Origin: Thermoanaerobacterium sp. PSU-2
GTDB lineage: Bacteria; Bacillota; Thermoanaerobacteria; Thermoanaerobacterales; Thermoanaerobacteraceae
Length of the DNA: 39,335 bases
Assembly (NCBI RefSeq): GCF_002102475.1
Contig: NZ_MSQD01000018.1
Span: 1 to 39,335 of the forward strand
Reading direction: 5' to 3'
Both the position numbers and the translations under genes were made by a program. This document shows positions 7,832-16,144 of the stretch, one piece after another (the first letter of the stretch is position 1; every line of letters starts with the position of its first letter). Under the pieces are notes generated by a model. It searched no databases, was not told the origin of the DNA, and saw only the letters and a list, made by a program, of their open reading frames with translations.

Positions 7832-8677
7832 TTACATGTTTCTAAATCCCTCACCTAAAACCTCATGGGCTGTAGACAAAATCACGAAAGCTTTTGGGTC
7901 TATTTTTTTGACCACATTTCTTAATGTGGTTACTTCGCTTCTATTTACAACCACAAGCAAAACGTTTTTTTCCTGCTTAGAATATCCTCCAACACCTTTT
8001 AGCTCCGTAACACCTCTATCCATGTCGTACAGGATGGAATGGCTTATTTCCTCGTATTTATCTGAGATAATTATAGCAATTCTTTCGTAATCGGTTCCTT
8101 CTTGAATGACATCTATGACCTTTATCGCAATAAATTCTGTTGCTAATGCATATAAAGCAAGCTCCGGACTAAACTCGATTCCAGCTAATGCGATTATTAT
8201 AAAATCTATGATAAGCAAAATCCTGCCAACGGTCAGAAAAGGTATGTACTTGTGAAGCGTCATTGCTGCAAGGTCAGTGCCACCTGTAGTAGCACCGTAC
8301 TTTATAACTATCCCAAGGCCTAAGCCCATTATAAGGCCTCCATAAACAGCCGCCAGCATCGGGTTATGGGTCATAAGCTTTAAAAACGATAGGGCATCAA
8401 TTGAAACACCAAGAAGCAAAGTAGAGTACAGCGTCTTAGCTCCAAAAACCGAACCCAAAACTTTGATGGATATTAAAAAAAGAGGAATATTTATGAGGAG
8501 TGTGACGGCTCCAACAGGCCACTTAAAAATATAATTTAAAACGATGGCAAGACCGCTTACACCACCAGGAGCAATCTGGTTTGGTATCAAAAATAGATCA
8601 AGTGATAAAGTAAGCAGCAGTGTACCTATTGTGATCCAGATAAAATCCATTACGATCTTTTTTACCTTTTCGCTCAT
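7832..8677 (-). CDS. YitT family membrane protein (DUF161 + DUF2179)
   Basis: 281 residues. The first ~200 contain about five or six hydrophobic membrane segments with the family motif GSVFGAKTLYSTLLLG and GGLIMGLGLGIVIKYGATTGGTDLAA. The last ~90 form the cytoplasmic DUF2179 domain (YERIAIIISDKYEEISHSILYDMDRGVTELKGVGGYS). The family is very common in Firmicutes; the function is unproven and a transporter or regulator role is only guessed. AAAGGA lies 9 bases before the ATG. It follows the glycosyltransferase by 21 bases with no visible terminator, so it may be read from the same transcript as the csaB cluster. Confidence 0.92.
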   Translation of the reverse strand: MSEKVKKIVMDFIWITIGTLLLTLSLDLFLIPNQIAPGGVSGLAIVLNYIFKWPVGAVTLLINIPLFLISIKVLGSVFGAKTLYSTLLLGVSIDALSFLKLMTHNPMLAAVYGGLIMGLGLGIVIKYGATTGGTDLAAMTLHKYIPFLTVGRILLIIDFIIIALAGIEFSPELALYALATEFIAIKVIDVIQEGTDYERIAIIISDKYEEISHSILYDMDRGVTELKGVGGYSKQEKNVLLVVVNRSEVTTLRNVVKKIDPKAFVILSTAHEVLGEGFRNM

Positions 8678-8698
8678 AAAAATGTGTCCTTTCTTACA

Positions 8699-9430
8699 TC
8701 ACTTTGGTTTTTTTGAAAAAAGCACTTTAACCGCAAACTTAGGCAATGCCATCATTCGCTTATATCTCCATGGCTCTTTCAAAAGGCGATAAAACCACTC
8801 TAACCCCAACTTCCTGTATATTTCTGGCGCGCGAGTGACTTTCCCTGCTATAACGTCAAAGCTTCCGCCAACGCCAATTGCCACTTTTGCTTTTAATCTA
8901 TTTTTATTCTCGTATATCCATTTTTCTTGTTTTGGTGCGCCTAATGCGACAAATAATAAATCTGTATTCTTCTCATTTATGTCTTTTATGAATTCCGCTT
9001 CATCGTCTTTACTAAAATATCCATCGTGAAATCCAACTATGTCGATTTCACTGTACTGCCTTTTCAAATTAAGATATGCGCCTTTCACCACATCAGATTT
9101 AGCACCTAAAAGATATATCTTATACTTTTTTTCAGCGGCAACTTTTATAAGCTCCATCATCAAATCAAATCCTGCAACTCTCTCCGGAAGCTCTTCCTTG
9201 TAAATCTTTGATGCAAAAATAACACCACTGCCATCAGGAACATTTAAGTCTGTCTTGTTTAAAATCTCCTTATACTCAGGATCTTTCTGCGCCATCATTA
9301 CAATCTCAGCATTTGGAGTGGCAATCATATGAAGTCTATCTTCAGATAAAAATTTTTCTACAGCATCAACAGCTTGTTTCATATTAACTTTATCAATCGG
9401 CACATCGAAAATCACAAACCTTCCAACCAT
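8699..9430 (-). CDS. WecG/TagA/CpsF family glycosyltransferase
   Basis: 243 residues, the usual length for the family, which transfers N-acetylmannosamine or related sugars to undecaprenyl-linked GlcNAc at the inner membrane face. Recognisable blocks are TPNAEIVMMAQKDPEYKEIL, LNVPDGSGVIFASK, YLLGAKSDVVKGAYLNLK, LLFVALGAPKQEKWI, and GVGGSFDVIAGKVTRAPEIYRKLGLEWFYRLLKEPWR, the last being the TagA hallmark. The ATG lies only 2 bases after the csaB stop and its ribosome site GAGGTG lies inside the end of csaB, so the two are translationally coupled. With CsaB it most likely builds the secondary cell-wall polymer that anchors surface-layer proteins. Confidence 0.93.
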   Translation of the reverse strand: MVGRFVIFDVPIDKVNMKQAVDAVEKFLSEDRLHMIATPNAEIVMMAQKDPEYKEILNKTDLNVPDGSGVIFASKIYKEELPERVAGFDLMMELIKVAAEKKYKIYLLGAKSDVVKGAYLNLKRQYSEIDIVGFHDGYFSKDDEAEFIKDINEKNTDLLFVALGAPKQEKWIYENKNRLKAKVAIGVGGSFDVIAGKVTRAPEIYRKLGLEWFYRLLKEPWRYKRMMALPKFAVKVLFSKKPK

Positions 9431-9432
9431 CT

Positions 9433-10512
9433 TTACACCTCGTCATCATTATTTTTTAAATATACGAAGTTGTTTTTAGACAATTCTCTTAACGCTTTAA
9501 GATGAATTTTTAAATTCTCTATAAACTCATCTCTATTGTTTAAAATAGATTCAGCATAGTTGACTATTTCATCTGAAGAAAACTTGTCTATCTTAAAAAT
9601 CTTTGAATCGACTGAATTCAAAAAACCATCAATTTTCGGATCGTAAGATATGCCTATAAATGGCACTAATGCCACCAAAGCAAATATCAGTGAATGAAGT
9701 CTTACCCCAATAAGTAAACTGCATTTTTTTATTATTCCCAATATTTCATTAGGCTCGTACTTACCTCTTATGACCTTATAAGGAGATTTTAAGTAGTTAG
9801 CTACCTTCTTACTCTCTAATTCATCTTTTTTATAGTAAAATGGCAAAAAAACAACTTCTAAGTTGTACTTTGTTGATATGGCATCAATAGCTTTAGCAAG
9901 CTCTACTCGCGATAATTCATTGTTTCCCCACTCTCTGGTACATACAACTATGTACCTATTCTTATCGATTTCCTCGTCTTCCAATATTTTCTCTATTCTT
10001 TCATCGCTGCAGACATTTAAGTTAACGACAGGATCAGCAGCGAGAATAGCATTTTTTTCGATATTAAGTTCTTTTAAAATAGAGAGCGAATCCTTGTCTC
10101 TTACCGTAATCATGTCTACCTTTTTTAATAAAAAATTAGCCAAAATTTTATTGTATTTGTGCTGTATAGGCCCTATTCCTTGTCCTACGATGTACACTTT
10201 TTTTCTCAACAAAATACCTAAAAAGATTATTGATAGATAGTACCATAAGCTTTTGCTGCTTGTGACATCTTGTATTAAACTTCCACCGCCGCTTATAATG
10301 ACATCAGAATCCCTTATCCCGTTAAAAATATCTTTAAGTGAATTTCGATTTATAGACTTTACACCGTACTTAGATGAAGTAACATAAGGCGCATTTGAAA
10401 GCACCGTGATGTCATCTACACCTCTTTCTTTAAGTCCGGCGACGATGCACTCTAAGACAGCATCATCGCCAGTGTTTTCAAAGCCATAATACCCCGATAT
10501 CAAAATTTTCAT
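9433..10512 (-). CDS. csaB: CsaB-type polysaccharide pyruvyl transferase
   Basis: 359 residues. Begins MKILISGYYGFENTGDDAVL, the characteristic N-terminus of CsaB. Later blocks DVIISGGGSLIQDVTS, VYIVGQGIGPI, MITVRDKDSL and LLIGVRLHSLIFALVALVPFIGISYDPKI are equally typical. CsaB adds pyruvate ketals from PEP to cell-wall polysaccharide, creating the ligand for S-layer-homology (SLH) domains. The ATG at 10512 is chosen because GGAGG stands 8 bases upstream; an in-frame GTG at 10527 overlaps that site. It sits between the DUF5693 protein and the WecG/TagA transferase, an arrangement I associate with SLH-bearing clostridia. Confidence 0.95.
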   Translation of the reverse strand: MKILISGYYGFENTGDDAVLECIVAGLKERGVDDITVLSNAPYVTSSKYGVKSINRNSLKDIFNGIRDSDVIISGGGSLIQDVTSSKSLWYYLSIIFLGILLRKKVYIVGQGIGPIQHKYNKILANFLLKKVDMITVRDKDSLSILKELNIEKNAILAADPVVNLNVCSDERIEKILEDEEIDKNRYIVVCTREWGNNELSRVELAKAIDAISTKYNLEVVFLPFYYKKDELESKKVANYLKSPYKVIRGKYEPNEILGIIKKCSLLIGVRLHSLIFALVALVPFIGISYDPKIDGFLNSVDSKIFKIDKFSSDEIVNYAESILNNRDEFIENLKIHLKALRELSKNNFVYLKNNDDEV

Positions 10513-10549
10513 TATCTTTACCTCCACGGCTTAATAAAAGTAAGTAAAA

Positions 10550-12571
10550 TCAATTGTGAACATTCTTTATCTTTATATATCTCATAAAAACATCAACAAC
10601 TTTTAATGCAACTAACCCTATTATAAGCCCAAACACCCAGCTTATTACAGTACGCTCTAACGCAATTTTAAGCACGCTTTCCACATGACTCATAGTATTA
10701 GGCATCGACAGTATTCCAATAGATGCCAGTATTCCAAGTATAAAATTCATTGATTTTGATTTCTTTTTAGCAGCGTATATGCTTAATATTAAAGCAGGAT
10801 ATCCAACTAAAAATTCCTTCGTCCTTGGCCTTGCTACAAGGTAATGTTCAAGCAAGCTTCTAAACTTAAGCTCTATAGATGTAGGCTTTATGATTGGTGA
10901 ATTGCCTGTTCGCGAAATATATACAATTCCTACAAAACCAGCTATCAAAACAGCCAATACATGCCATATCTTAATCTCTGTATTTAGTATCTTAATGGAA
11001 GCATCAGTCAATTTCTTAAATGTATTTATATTCCACACTTTATAGCCGTAATACGCTATATACACTACCACCGGTACCGTAAATGACAACTTCACGCCTC
11101 TAAAGTAGTCTAACTTCAACATGTATTTGCTGTCTGCCATAATCGCCGCAATTATTAACCCACCGGCTAAAGATATTAAAACAGTCTTAAAGAAAATGTA
11201 AAGCGAATCTCTCACATAATGGCCATCTTCTCCGCCATCGATAATCTTTTTGCTGCCATCGATGAAATACCCTATAGCCAGCGATGGATATATTATAGAT
11301 GACAATAAAGCTACTGATTTGACGCCAAGGTCATTGTACTTTGTTAAAATCAAAAGCGCCGATATGACGATGCCTAAAATCGTAAGTATTAAGGAGTACC
11401 TTTCCCTAAGTCCAAAAAGCATTAAGAGGAGAATTCCACCTGCAACAACGCCTAAGGAAATCAACACTTCTATTATCTTTGATTGATGAATCGGGCTTAA
11501 AGGCTTTACTACGCCTAAATTAAGTCCTGCATAATTCACAAGGTCATTTATCTCTTTCAACATGGATATGTTCTGCTTCAAATTGTAATTTTGAGACTTA
11601 GTCGTATCGACTTTTGCTCTAATGTATATAATTCGCACATCTCTCTCTATGATAGATCTGTACCATCTATCAACTATTCCACTTGTATCGTACTTAGCTG
11701 TCTCAGCTTCAGAAAGGCCGTAAACTTTAGCTCCATCGTAACCGTCAAATTTCGTAAACTTTTCTGTTCCAGCTTGTAAGCTTTTGCCCATAGGTGTATC
11801 AATAATTCCGATAGCGATTCCGTTCTTTTTAAATAAAGATGCCGCATACGATATTTTATCAGGGTTTCCCAATACATCATTTCCGCCAAACACTACTGTC
11901 TTCACGCCGTAATGTTTTAAAAGCTCTACGTAGTTTTGTATGTCTTTGTCTTTTATGCCATTGTAATTTTCAACCCTTGGTATTATATCAAGACCCAATG
12001 ATTTTACCATGTCTAAATCATTTTTGTCAAAACCTAAGCCTTGGTCAGCAAAAGTGTCCATGTCTTCGTTTAAGATAAATGCATAGTTATTCCCATTTTT
12101 TAAAATAGTCAACTTGCCAGACGGTACCCTTTTAGTCAAAGATGACTTCAAGAAATCATAAGTCGAAACATCGTCTGTAGTTACAACGATATAATCCTTC
12201 TCGATCCTTTTTTGGCTGTCGCTTAAGCTTTTAATGTATGACGTCAGTGCAGAATTGCCAGCGGTATTCTTAAGGTTATAAATATTTTCCACATCCGACA
12301 TTTTGTAAAGTGCTATTTTGCCGATTTCCTGAAGTCTGTTTAACGTTACTTCAGGTACTGCCACTCCTTTTAAGCCGTTATCTTTTAATGTTGTCAGAAC
12401 TTCCTGTACACTCATTCCCGTATTCTCAGCCAAATTTTCAAAGTTATAAAGGTCAGCCACGGTTTCCACCGTGTTGTACTTATTTTCAATGCTAATTCTT
12501 GATACATCTACAATTGCAGATACTGCTAATGATAGTGCTACAAAAAATACGAGTATTTTCTTTAGACTCAA
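10550..12571 (-). CDS. DUF5693 family multi-pass membrane protein
   Basis: 673 residues from a TTG start. One N-terminal membrane segment (KKILVFFVALSLAVSAIVDV) is followed by about 350 probably extracytoplasmic residues. These include VQEVLTTLKDNGLKGVAVPEVTL, VVFGGNDVLGNPDKI and VKPLSPIHQSKIIEV stretches. The C-terminal ~290 residues hold roughly eight hydrophobic helices with FRSLLEHYLVARPRTKEFLVGYPAL between two of them. DUF5693 proteins occur beside csaB in clostridia but have no assigned activity. The ATG at 12589 has no ribosome site, whereas AAGGAG just after it is 9 bases ahead of TTG at 12571, so TTG is the likelier start. First gene of the csaB unit. Confidence 0.85.
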   Translation of the reverse strand: MSLKKILVFFVALSLAVSAIVDVSRISIENKYNTVETVADLYNFENLAENTGMSVQEVLTTLKDNGLKGVAVPEVTLNRLQEIGKIALYKMSDVENIYNLKNTAGNSALTSYIKSLSDSQKRIEKDYIVVTTDDVSTYDFLKSSLTKRVPSGKLTILKNGNNYAFILNEDMDTFADQGLGFDKNDLDMVKSLGLDIIPRVENYNGIKDKDIQNYVELLKHYGVKTVVFGGNDVLGNPDKISYAASLFKKNGIAIGIIDTPMGKSLQAGTEKFTKFDGYDGAKVYGLSEAETAKYDTSGIVDRWYRSIIERDVRIIYIRAKVDTTKSQNYNLKQNISMLKEINDLVNYAGLNLGVVKPLSPIHQSKIIEVLISLGVVAGGILLLMLFGLRERYSLILTILGIVISALLILTKYNDLGVKSVALLSSIIYPSLAIGYFIDGSKKIIDGGEDGHYVRDSLYIFFKTVLISLAGGLIIAAIMADSKYMLKLDYFRGVKLSFTVPVVVYIAYYGYKVWNINTFKKLTDASIKILNTEIKIWHVLAVLIAGFVGIVYISRTGNSPIIKPTSIELKFRSLLEHYLVARPRTKEFLVGYPALILSIYAAKKKSKSMNFILGILASIGILSMPNTMSHVESVLKIALERTVISWVFGLIIGLVALKVVDVFMRYIKIKNVHN

Positions 12572-12612
12572 AGAATATCTCTCCTTCATTATTTTAGTAT
12601 TGTATCACTTGA

Positions 12613-12642
12613 ATTATATCACTTTAATATAACCTTGGGCAA
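12613..12642 (-). promoter_or_regulatory. Promoter of the DUF5693-csaB-wecG unit
   Basis: TTGCCC (12637-12642), 18-base spacer, TATAAT (12613-12618) on the minus strand. The start point would be near 12606, a short leader before the TTG start codon. Confidence 0.55.
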
Positions 12643-12666
12643 TACCATATTTTAGAAAAAAATAAA

Positions 12667-12680
12667 GCGCTTTAAAGCGC
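12667..12680 (-). terminator. Probable terminator after the secreted hypothetical gene
   Basis: A 14-base palindrome (GCGC arms) lies just past the stop codon of 12684-13130 and is followed on the minus strand by TTTATTTTTTT. The stem is short, but the T tract is strong. Confidence 0.45.
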
Positions 12681-12683
12681 ATT

Positions 12684-13130
12684 TTAATTTTTTGTGTATT
12701 TTCCCATTACCACGATTATAGTATCAGCTTTCGCCTTTATTCCTCTGCCATCTGACCGTGGGAAAAGCAACAGATGATTTGCTGGTATCAATGCATTGTT
12801 TTTTAAATCTTTTCCACCTGTCAAATCCGATACGCCATCAGTGCTGGTGACAATCGTTGATGTATTGTCAGTTCTGACTATAGCCTCAGATCCTTGATAA
12901 AGTGTGATGCTTTCACCAGGTTTTAGTTCGACTATGTCGTAATTGCTGCTTGATGTGCTTGCTTTACTATCTATGTAGCTTTTTAAATCATCATACTTGC
13001 TATCTACATAGCTTTTTGTGACTATCGGATCCTGTTGACTACCGGGATCTTGAGTCGAATCAGCGTACACAATTCCAATTACAGCTAACATCACAACAAA
13101 TACCAATATCAATCCATAAATCTTCTTCAC
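12684..13130 (-). CDS. Secreted hypothetical protein
   Basis: 148 residues with a signal peptide MKKIYGLILVFVVMLAVIGIVYA and likely cleavage after VYA. The mature part begins with an acidic Gln/Asp-rich stretch, then a predicted coiled region containing two YVDSK/YIDSK repeats. A compact C-terminal domain follows (LKPGESITLYQGSEAIVRTDNTSTI; LIPANHLLLFPRSDGRGIKAKADTIIVVMGKY), rich in beta-strand. No known domain is recognised and no function is assigned. A GTG start at 13130 follows GGGGG by 8 bases. It has its own promoter (13156-13184), so it is not part of the mazEF or csaB units. Confidence 0.75.
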   Translation of the reverse strand: MKKIYGLILVFVVMLAVIGIVYADSTQDPGSQQDPIVTKSYVDSKYDDLKSYIDSKASTSSSNYDIVELKPGESITLYQGSEAIVRTDNTSTIVTSTDGVSDLTGGKDLKNNALIPANHLLLFPRSDGRGIKAKADTIIVVMGKYTKN

Positions 13131-13155
13131 AAGCTAAGCCCCCTTCTTTAATTTT

Positions 13156-13184
13156 ATTTTATACAAAAAATTTGCCTATTTCAA
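13156..13184 (-). promoter_or_regulatory. Promoter of the secreted hypothetical gene
   Basis: TTGAAA (13179-13184), 17-base spacer and TAAAAT (13156-13161) on the minus strand, with a ribosome site and GTG start just downstream. Confidence 0.55.
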
Positions 13185-13224
13185 CAAAAATCTCTTTAAA
13201 TCGCGAAAAATGCCATAAAAATAA

Positions 13225-13249
13225 AAGGACATTTTTCTAATCTGTCCTT
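13225..13249 (-). terminator. Terminator after mazF
   Basis: A 7-bp stem (13225-13231 with 13243-13249) with an 11-base loop, overlapping the mazF stop codon and followed on the minus strand by TTATTTTTATGG. Confidence 0.6.
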
Positions 13250-13598
13250 AAAAATCTATCAATCCAAGGCTTATCTGCAATGCCTCATTTACTTTTTCCA
13301 TCATCTCTTGGTCAAAATGGCCTATTTTTTCCCTTAGCCGCTTTTTGTCTATAGTCCTTATTTGTTCTAATAGAATAACTGAATCCTTATTAAGACCGTA
13401 TTCCGTTCCATTTATCTCAACATGTGTCGGCAATTTAGCTTTGTTTATCTGAGATGTTATTGCTGACACGATAACTGTAGGGCTGTACTTATTGCCGATA
13501 TCGTTCTGTATTACAAGTACGGGCCTAACACCACCCTGTTCTGAGCCTATGACAGGGCTTAAATCAGCATATAAAATATCTCCACGCTTTACAATCAT
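13248..13598 (-). CDS. ndoA: MazF/NdoA (EndoA) type endoribonuclease toxin
   Basis: 116 residues, beginning [33 protein letters not shown], nearly the standard N-terminus of Bacillus EndoA. The residues needed for RNA cleavage in that enzyme are present, R25 (GGVRPV) and T48 (SAITSQ). The family cuts single-stranded RNA, UACAU in B. subtilis. The ATG at 13598 lies one base after the antitoxin stop codon and lacks a strong ribosome site, so translation is probably coupled to mazE. Position just downstream of alr is the conserved Firmicute location (alr-ndoAI-ndoA). Confidence 0.96.
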   Translation of the reverse strand: MIVKRGDILYADLSPVIGSEQGGVRPVLVIQNDIGNKYSPTVIVSAITSQINKAKLPTHVEINGTEYGLNKDSVILLEQIRTIDKKRLREKIGHFDQEMMEKVNEALQISLGLIDF

Positions 13599-13599
13599 A

Positions 13600-13875
13600 T
13601 CAATCACACTTTTTCAATTTCTTTTCGTATCCGTTAAAGCATTCGTTGTCAGCGGTTAGGCCCAATTCCGCAAGTTCTGCATTTATAGCCGCCATCTCAA
13701 GGTACCCTTTCTTCATGCTCTCCCTTATCTTCATCTTCTTTCTCTCTTTAATGTATAATTTCATGGCTTCTCTTATAAATTCACTGCGGTTTCTATTTTC
13801 CATAGCTGCAAGTACATCAACTTCCTCCAGTAAGCTTTCCGGCAAACTGACGAGTATTCTTTTTGTCTCGCCCAC
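13600..13875 (-). CDS. ndoAI: MazE/NdoAI-type ribbon-helix-helix antitoxin
   Basis: 91 residues. The N-terminal half [38 protein letters not shown] is a ribbon-helix-helix (CopG-like) DNA-binding domain: one strand and two helices, with the NRSEFI turn. The C-terminal tail ([20 protein letters not shown]) corresponds to the helix that binds and neutralises the toxin. It should repress its own promoter as dimer or toxin complex. A GTG start at 13875 follows AGGAGG by 8 bases. A dedicated strong promoter lies at 13908-13937, so the pair can be expressed apart from alr. Confidence 0.94.
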   Translation of the reverse strand: MGETKRILVSLPESLLEEVDVLAAMENRNRSEFIREAMKLYIKERKKMKIRESMKKGYLEMAAINAELAELGLTADNECFNGYEKKLKKCD

Positions 13876-13907
13876 AATTATGACCTCCTAACACACTTAT
13901 ATAATTT

Positions 13908-13937
13908 ATTATATACTGCTATATATATTAATGTCAA
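13908..13937 (-). promoter_or_regulatory. Promoter of the mazEF pair
   Basis: A perfect TTGACA (13932-13937) and perfect TATAAT (13908-13913) on the minus strand, 18 bases apart, between alr and mazE. Confidence 0.7.
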
Positions 13938-13967
13938 TCTTTATTATTTTTATACATAATATTATAT

Positions 13968-15134
13968 TTAACATTTTAAATAATTTTCTACTTTTGTTAT
14001 CTCTCCATTAAATATATATATTCTTGGTACCCGTCTGGATATTCCACAATATACTTCATAAGAAATAGTTTTTAATTTATTTGCAATTTCATCAGCGCTT
14101 ATGAATTTGCCATCTGCTTCTCCCATAATAGTAGCAATATCTCCTTCCTTAACATCTTCAATCTCTGTCACATCAACCATACATTGATCCATGCATATTT
14201 TACCAACTATAGGAGCATATTTGCCATTTATTATGACATTGTGATTATTTGATAAAAGCCTATTTAAGCCATCTGCATACCCTATAGGCAAAGTAGCTAT
14301 GCGGCTTTTTCTGTTTGTCCTATACGTTCTGTTGTAGCTTATATATTCTCCTTCACCCACATCTTTAACATAGACGACTTTCGATCTTAATGATATAGTG
14401 GGACGTAAATCAATTTTTTTATTGACTTCAGTTGAAGGAAAACTTCCATAAAGTATAATCCCCGGTCTTACCATGTCAAGGTGTGTTTCAGGCATGTCTA
14501 ATATTGCAGCACTGTTTGCTATGTGCCTAATAGGAATGTATATACCAGACATTTTAAGCCTTTCTATAAGACTTAAAAAAATTTCAAGCTGCCTTAACGT
14601 GTACTCCTTGTCTTTTTCGTCTGATGACGAAAAATGGCTAAATATGCCTTCAATGTTGATTCCAGCAAGATTTGACATGGATAAAATCTCCTCATAAGCT
14701 TTATTCATGTCATTGTAGCCGATGCGACCCATCCCTGTATCTATCTTAACATGAATCTTAGCATCTTTGCCAAGCTTTTGAGCCACCTTTGCTACCTCTT
14801 TTACGTAACTTAGCTCAAATGCTGTCTGAGTAATATCGTGCTTTACAATCACATCAGCAAACTTTGCTGGAGTATATCCTAAAATGAGTATTGGCTTTGA
14901 TATACCCTGCTCTCTTAGTTCCAGAGCCTCGTCTATTGTTGCAACAGCCAGATAATCTACACCACAATTTATCAATTCCTTCGACACTTCATACGAACCA
15001 TGCCCATAGGCATTCGCCTTGACTACTGCCATTATGCCAGCATTTTTATCAGTGATTTTTCTTATCTCTTTGTAGTTGTGAATTATATTATCCAAATTAA
15101 CTTCTGCCCATGTTGGTCTATACAAATTAAGCAT
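13968..15134 (-). CDS. alr: Alanine racemase
   Basis: 388 residues. A PLP enzyme interconverting L- and D-alanine for peptidoglycan. The PLP lysine is K39 in MAVVKANAYGHGS. HVKIDTGMGRIGY, SHFSSSDEKD, HIANSAAIL and DMVRPGIILYG are standard barrel motifs. ISYNRTYRTNRKSRIATLPIGYADG contains the catalytic tyrosine of the partner subunit, and VGKICMDQCMVDVT closes the site. The ATG at 15134 follows GGAGG by 5 bases; the upstream TTG overlaps that site. The preceding lipoprotein gene ends 14 bases upstream, so both are one unit with the NAD(P)HX repair gene. Confidence 0.98.
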   Translation of the reverse strand: MLNLYRPTWAEVNLDNIIHNYKEIRKITDKNAGIMAVVKANAYGHGSYEVSKELINCGVDYLAVATIDEALELREQGISKPILILGYTPAKFADVIVKHDITQTAFELSYVKEVAKVAQKLGKDAKIHVKIDTGMGRIGYNDMNKAYEEILSMSNLAGINIEGIFSHFSSSDEKDKEYTLRQLEIFLSLIERLKMSGIYIPIRHIANSAAILDMPETHLDMVRPGIILYGSFPSTEVNKKIDLRPTISLRSKVVYVKDVGEGEYISYNRTYRTNRKSRIATLPIGYADGLNRLLSNNHNVIINGKYAPIVGKICMDQCMVDVTEIEDVKEGDIATIMGEADGKFISADEIANKLKTISYEVYCGISRRVPRIYIFNGEITKVENYLKC

Positions 15135-15147
15135 AATTACCTCCAAA

Positions 15148-16131
15148 TCAAATTAAAGAATTTAAAATCATCAGTGCTTCGTCAGAACTTATTTTTTCAT
15201 TAATCATCAAATCAACAATGAGACCATTTCTATCTAAAATATATCTATTCCCTCTTTTATAATAAATAGTATTTCCAATGCGCCCTTTATCAAAGCCTTT
15301 CCCATCAAAAGCGCTAACACTTTCAACAATTTTTATTATATCATTACCGTTTAAATATGTTAAATTAATTGAATTATTATTTGACAAATCTACACTTATA
15401 TTTTCAAGAGTATACCCTTTAGGAATGTATCCAGGAAATACTGGGTTTATGCCTGAGTATTTATATACATCTTTTATATCTACAGACATGTTAATATCAG
15501 TGCGGAAGTACCTGCTGAATGTAGAAATATCTTTTTCGGCAAAAAGGCCATCATCTAACTCTGGATTATACACGAAATTTGCGTACTTCATCTCAGCAAA
15601 AACCTTCCCATTTATGTCGTAAATCTTCATAGATACCGGTTTATAATCTTTTTTCGAAAATTCAACCGATTCACTGTACATAAAAGTATTCCCGTTTAAA
15701 ATAGGAACATCGATTTGATAAAATTCGCCGTCTTCACTTTCTTTTATCTCGCCGGCTTTTTTAAAATTATCTATAAATGATGAAAACATGGAATATGCAG
15801 GTATGTTTTCGCTATCATCCTCTATAAATGTCTGATTTATTTTTGAAAAATACACGTAACTCCTATTGCCGTCGTACACGATGACTTTATCAGGTTTATT
15901 AGACTCATCGTATATTTCCATGCGGTACTTTCCATTTTTATGAAACTGCTTCATGGTATATCTCTTTATATTTTTATTATTATTAAGCTGAACTTCAACA
16001 TCTGAAGTATAACTTTTTAAACTTTGAATTGCTTTTTTTACATTTGAAGGCACATCTAAGTGAGACTTTTTTATGCATCCTGACAAAAAAATTGTCAATA
16101 TAAGCAATAGCACAAACAAAAGTCTCCTCAA
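15148..16131 (-). CDS. GerS/YdcC-like LolA-fold lipoprotein
   Basis: 327 residues with lipoprotein signal MRRLLFVLLLILTIFLSGC (lipobox LSGC, Cys19). Residues about 35-215 (LKSYTSDVEVQL, GKYRMEIYD, VIVYDGNRSYVYFSKINQTFIE, EFSKKDYKPVSMKIYDINGKVFAEMKYANF) follow the LolA/LolB-like antiparallel sheet pattern. The C-terminal ~100 residues (VFPGYIPKGYTLENISV, NLTYLNGNDIIKIVES) look like a DUF4367-type domain. In B. subtilis the equivalent gene before alr is ydcC. In C. difficile the lipoprotein GerS, needed for spore-cortex modification and germination, is cotranscribed with alr2. A sporulation role here is inferred from this context and fold. Confidence 0.85.
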   Translation of the reverse strand: MRRLLFVLLLILTIFLSGCIKKSHLDVPSNVKKAIQSLKSYTSDVEVQLNNNKNIKRYTMKQFHKNGKYRMEIYDESNKPDKVIVYDGNRSYVYFSKINQTFIEDDSENIPAYSMFSSFIDNFKKAGEIKESEDGEFYQIDVPILNGNTFMYSESVEFSKKDYKPVSMKIYDINGKVFAEMKYANFVYNPELDDGLFAEKDISTFSRYFRTDINMSVDIKDVYKYSGINPVFPGYIPKGYTLENISVDLSNNNSINLTYLNGNDIIKIVESVSAFDGKGFDKGRIGNTIYYKRGNRYILDRNGLIVDLMINEKISSDEALMILNSLI

Positions 16132-16144
16132 TCACATCACCTCT

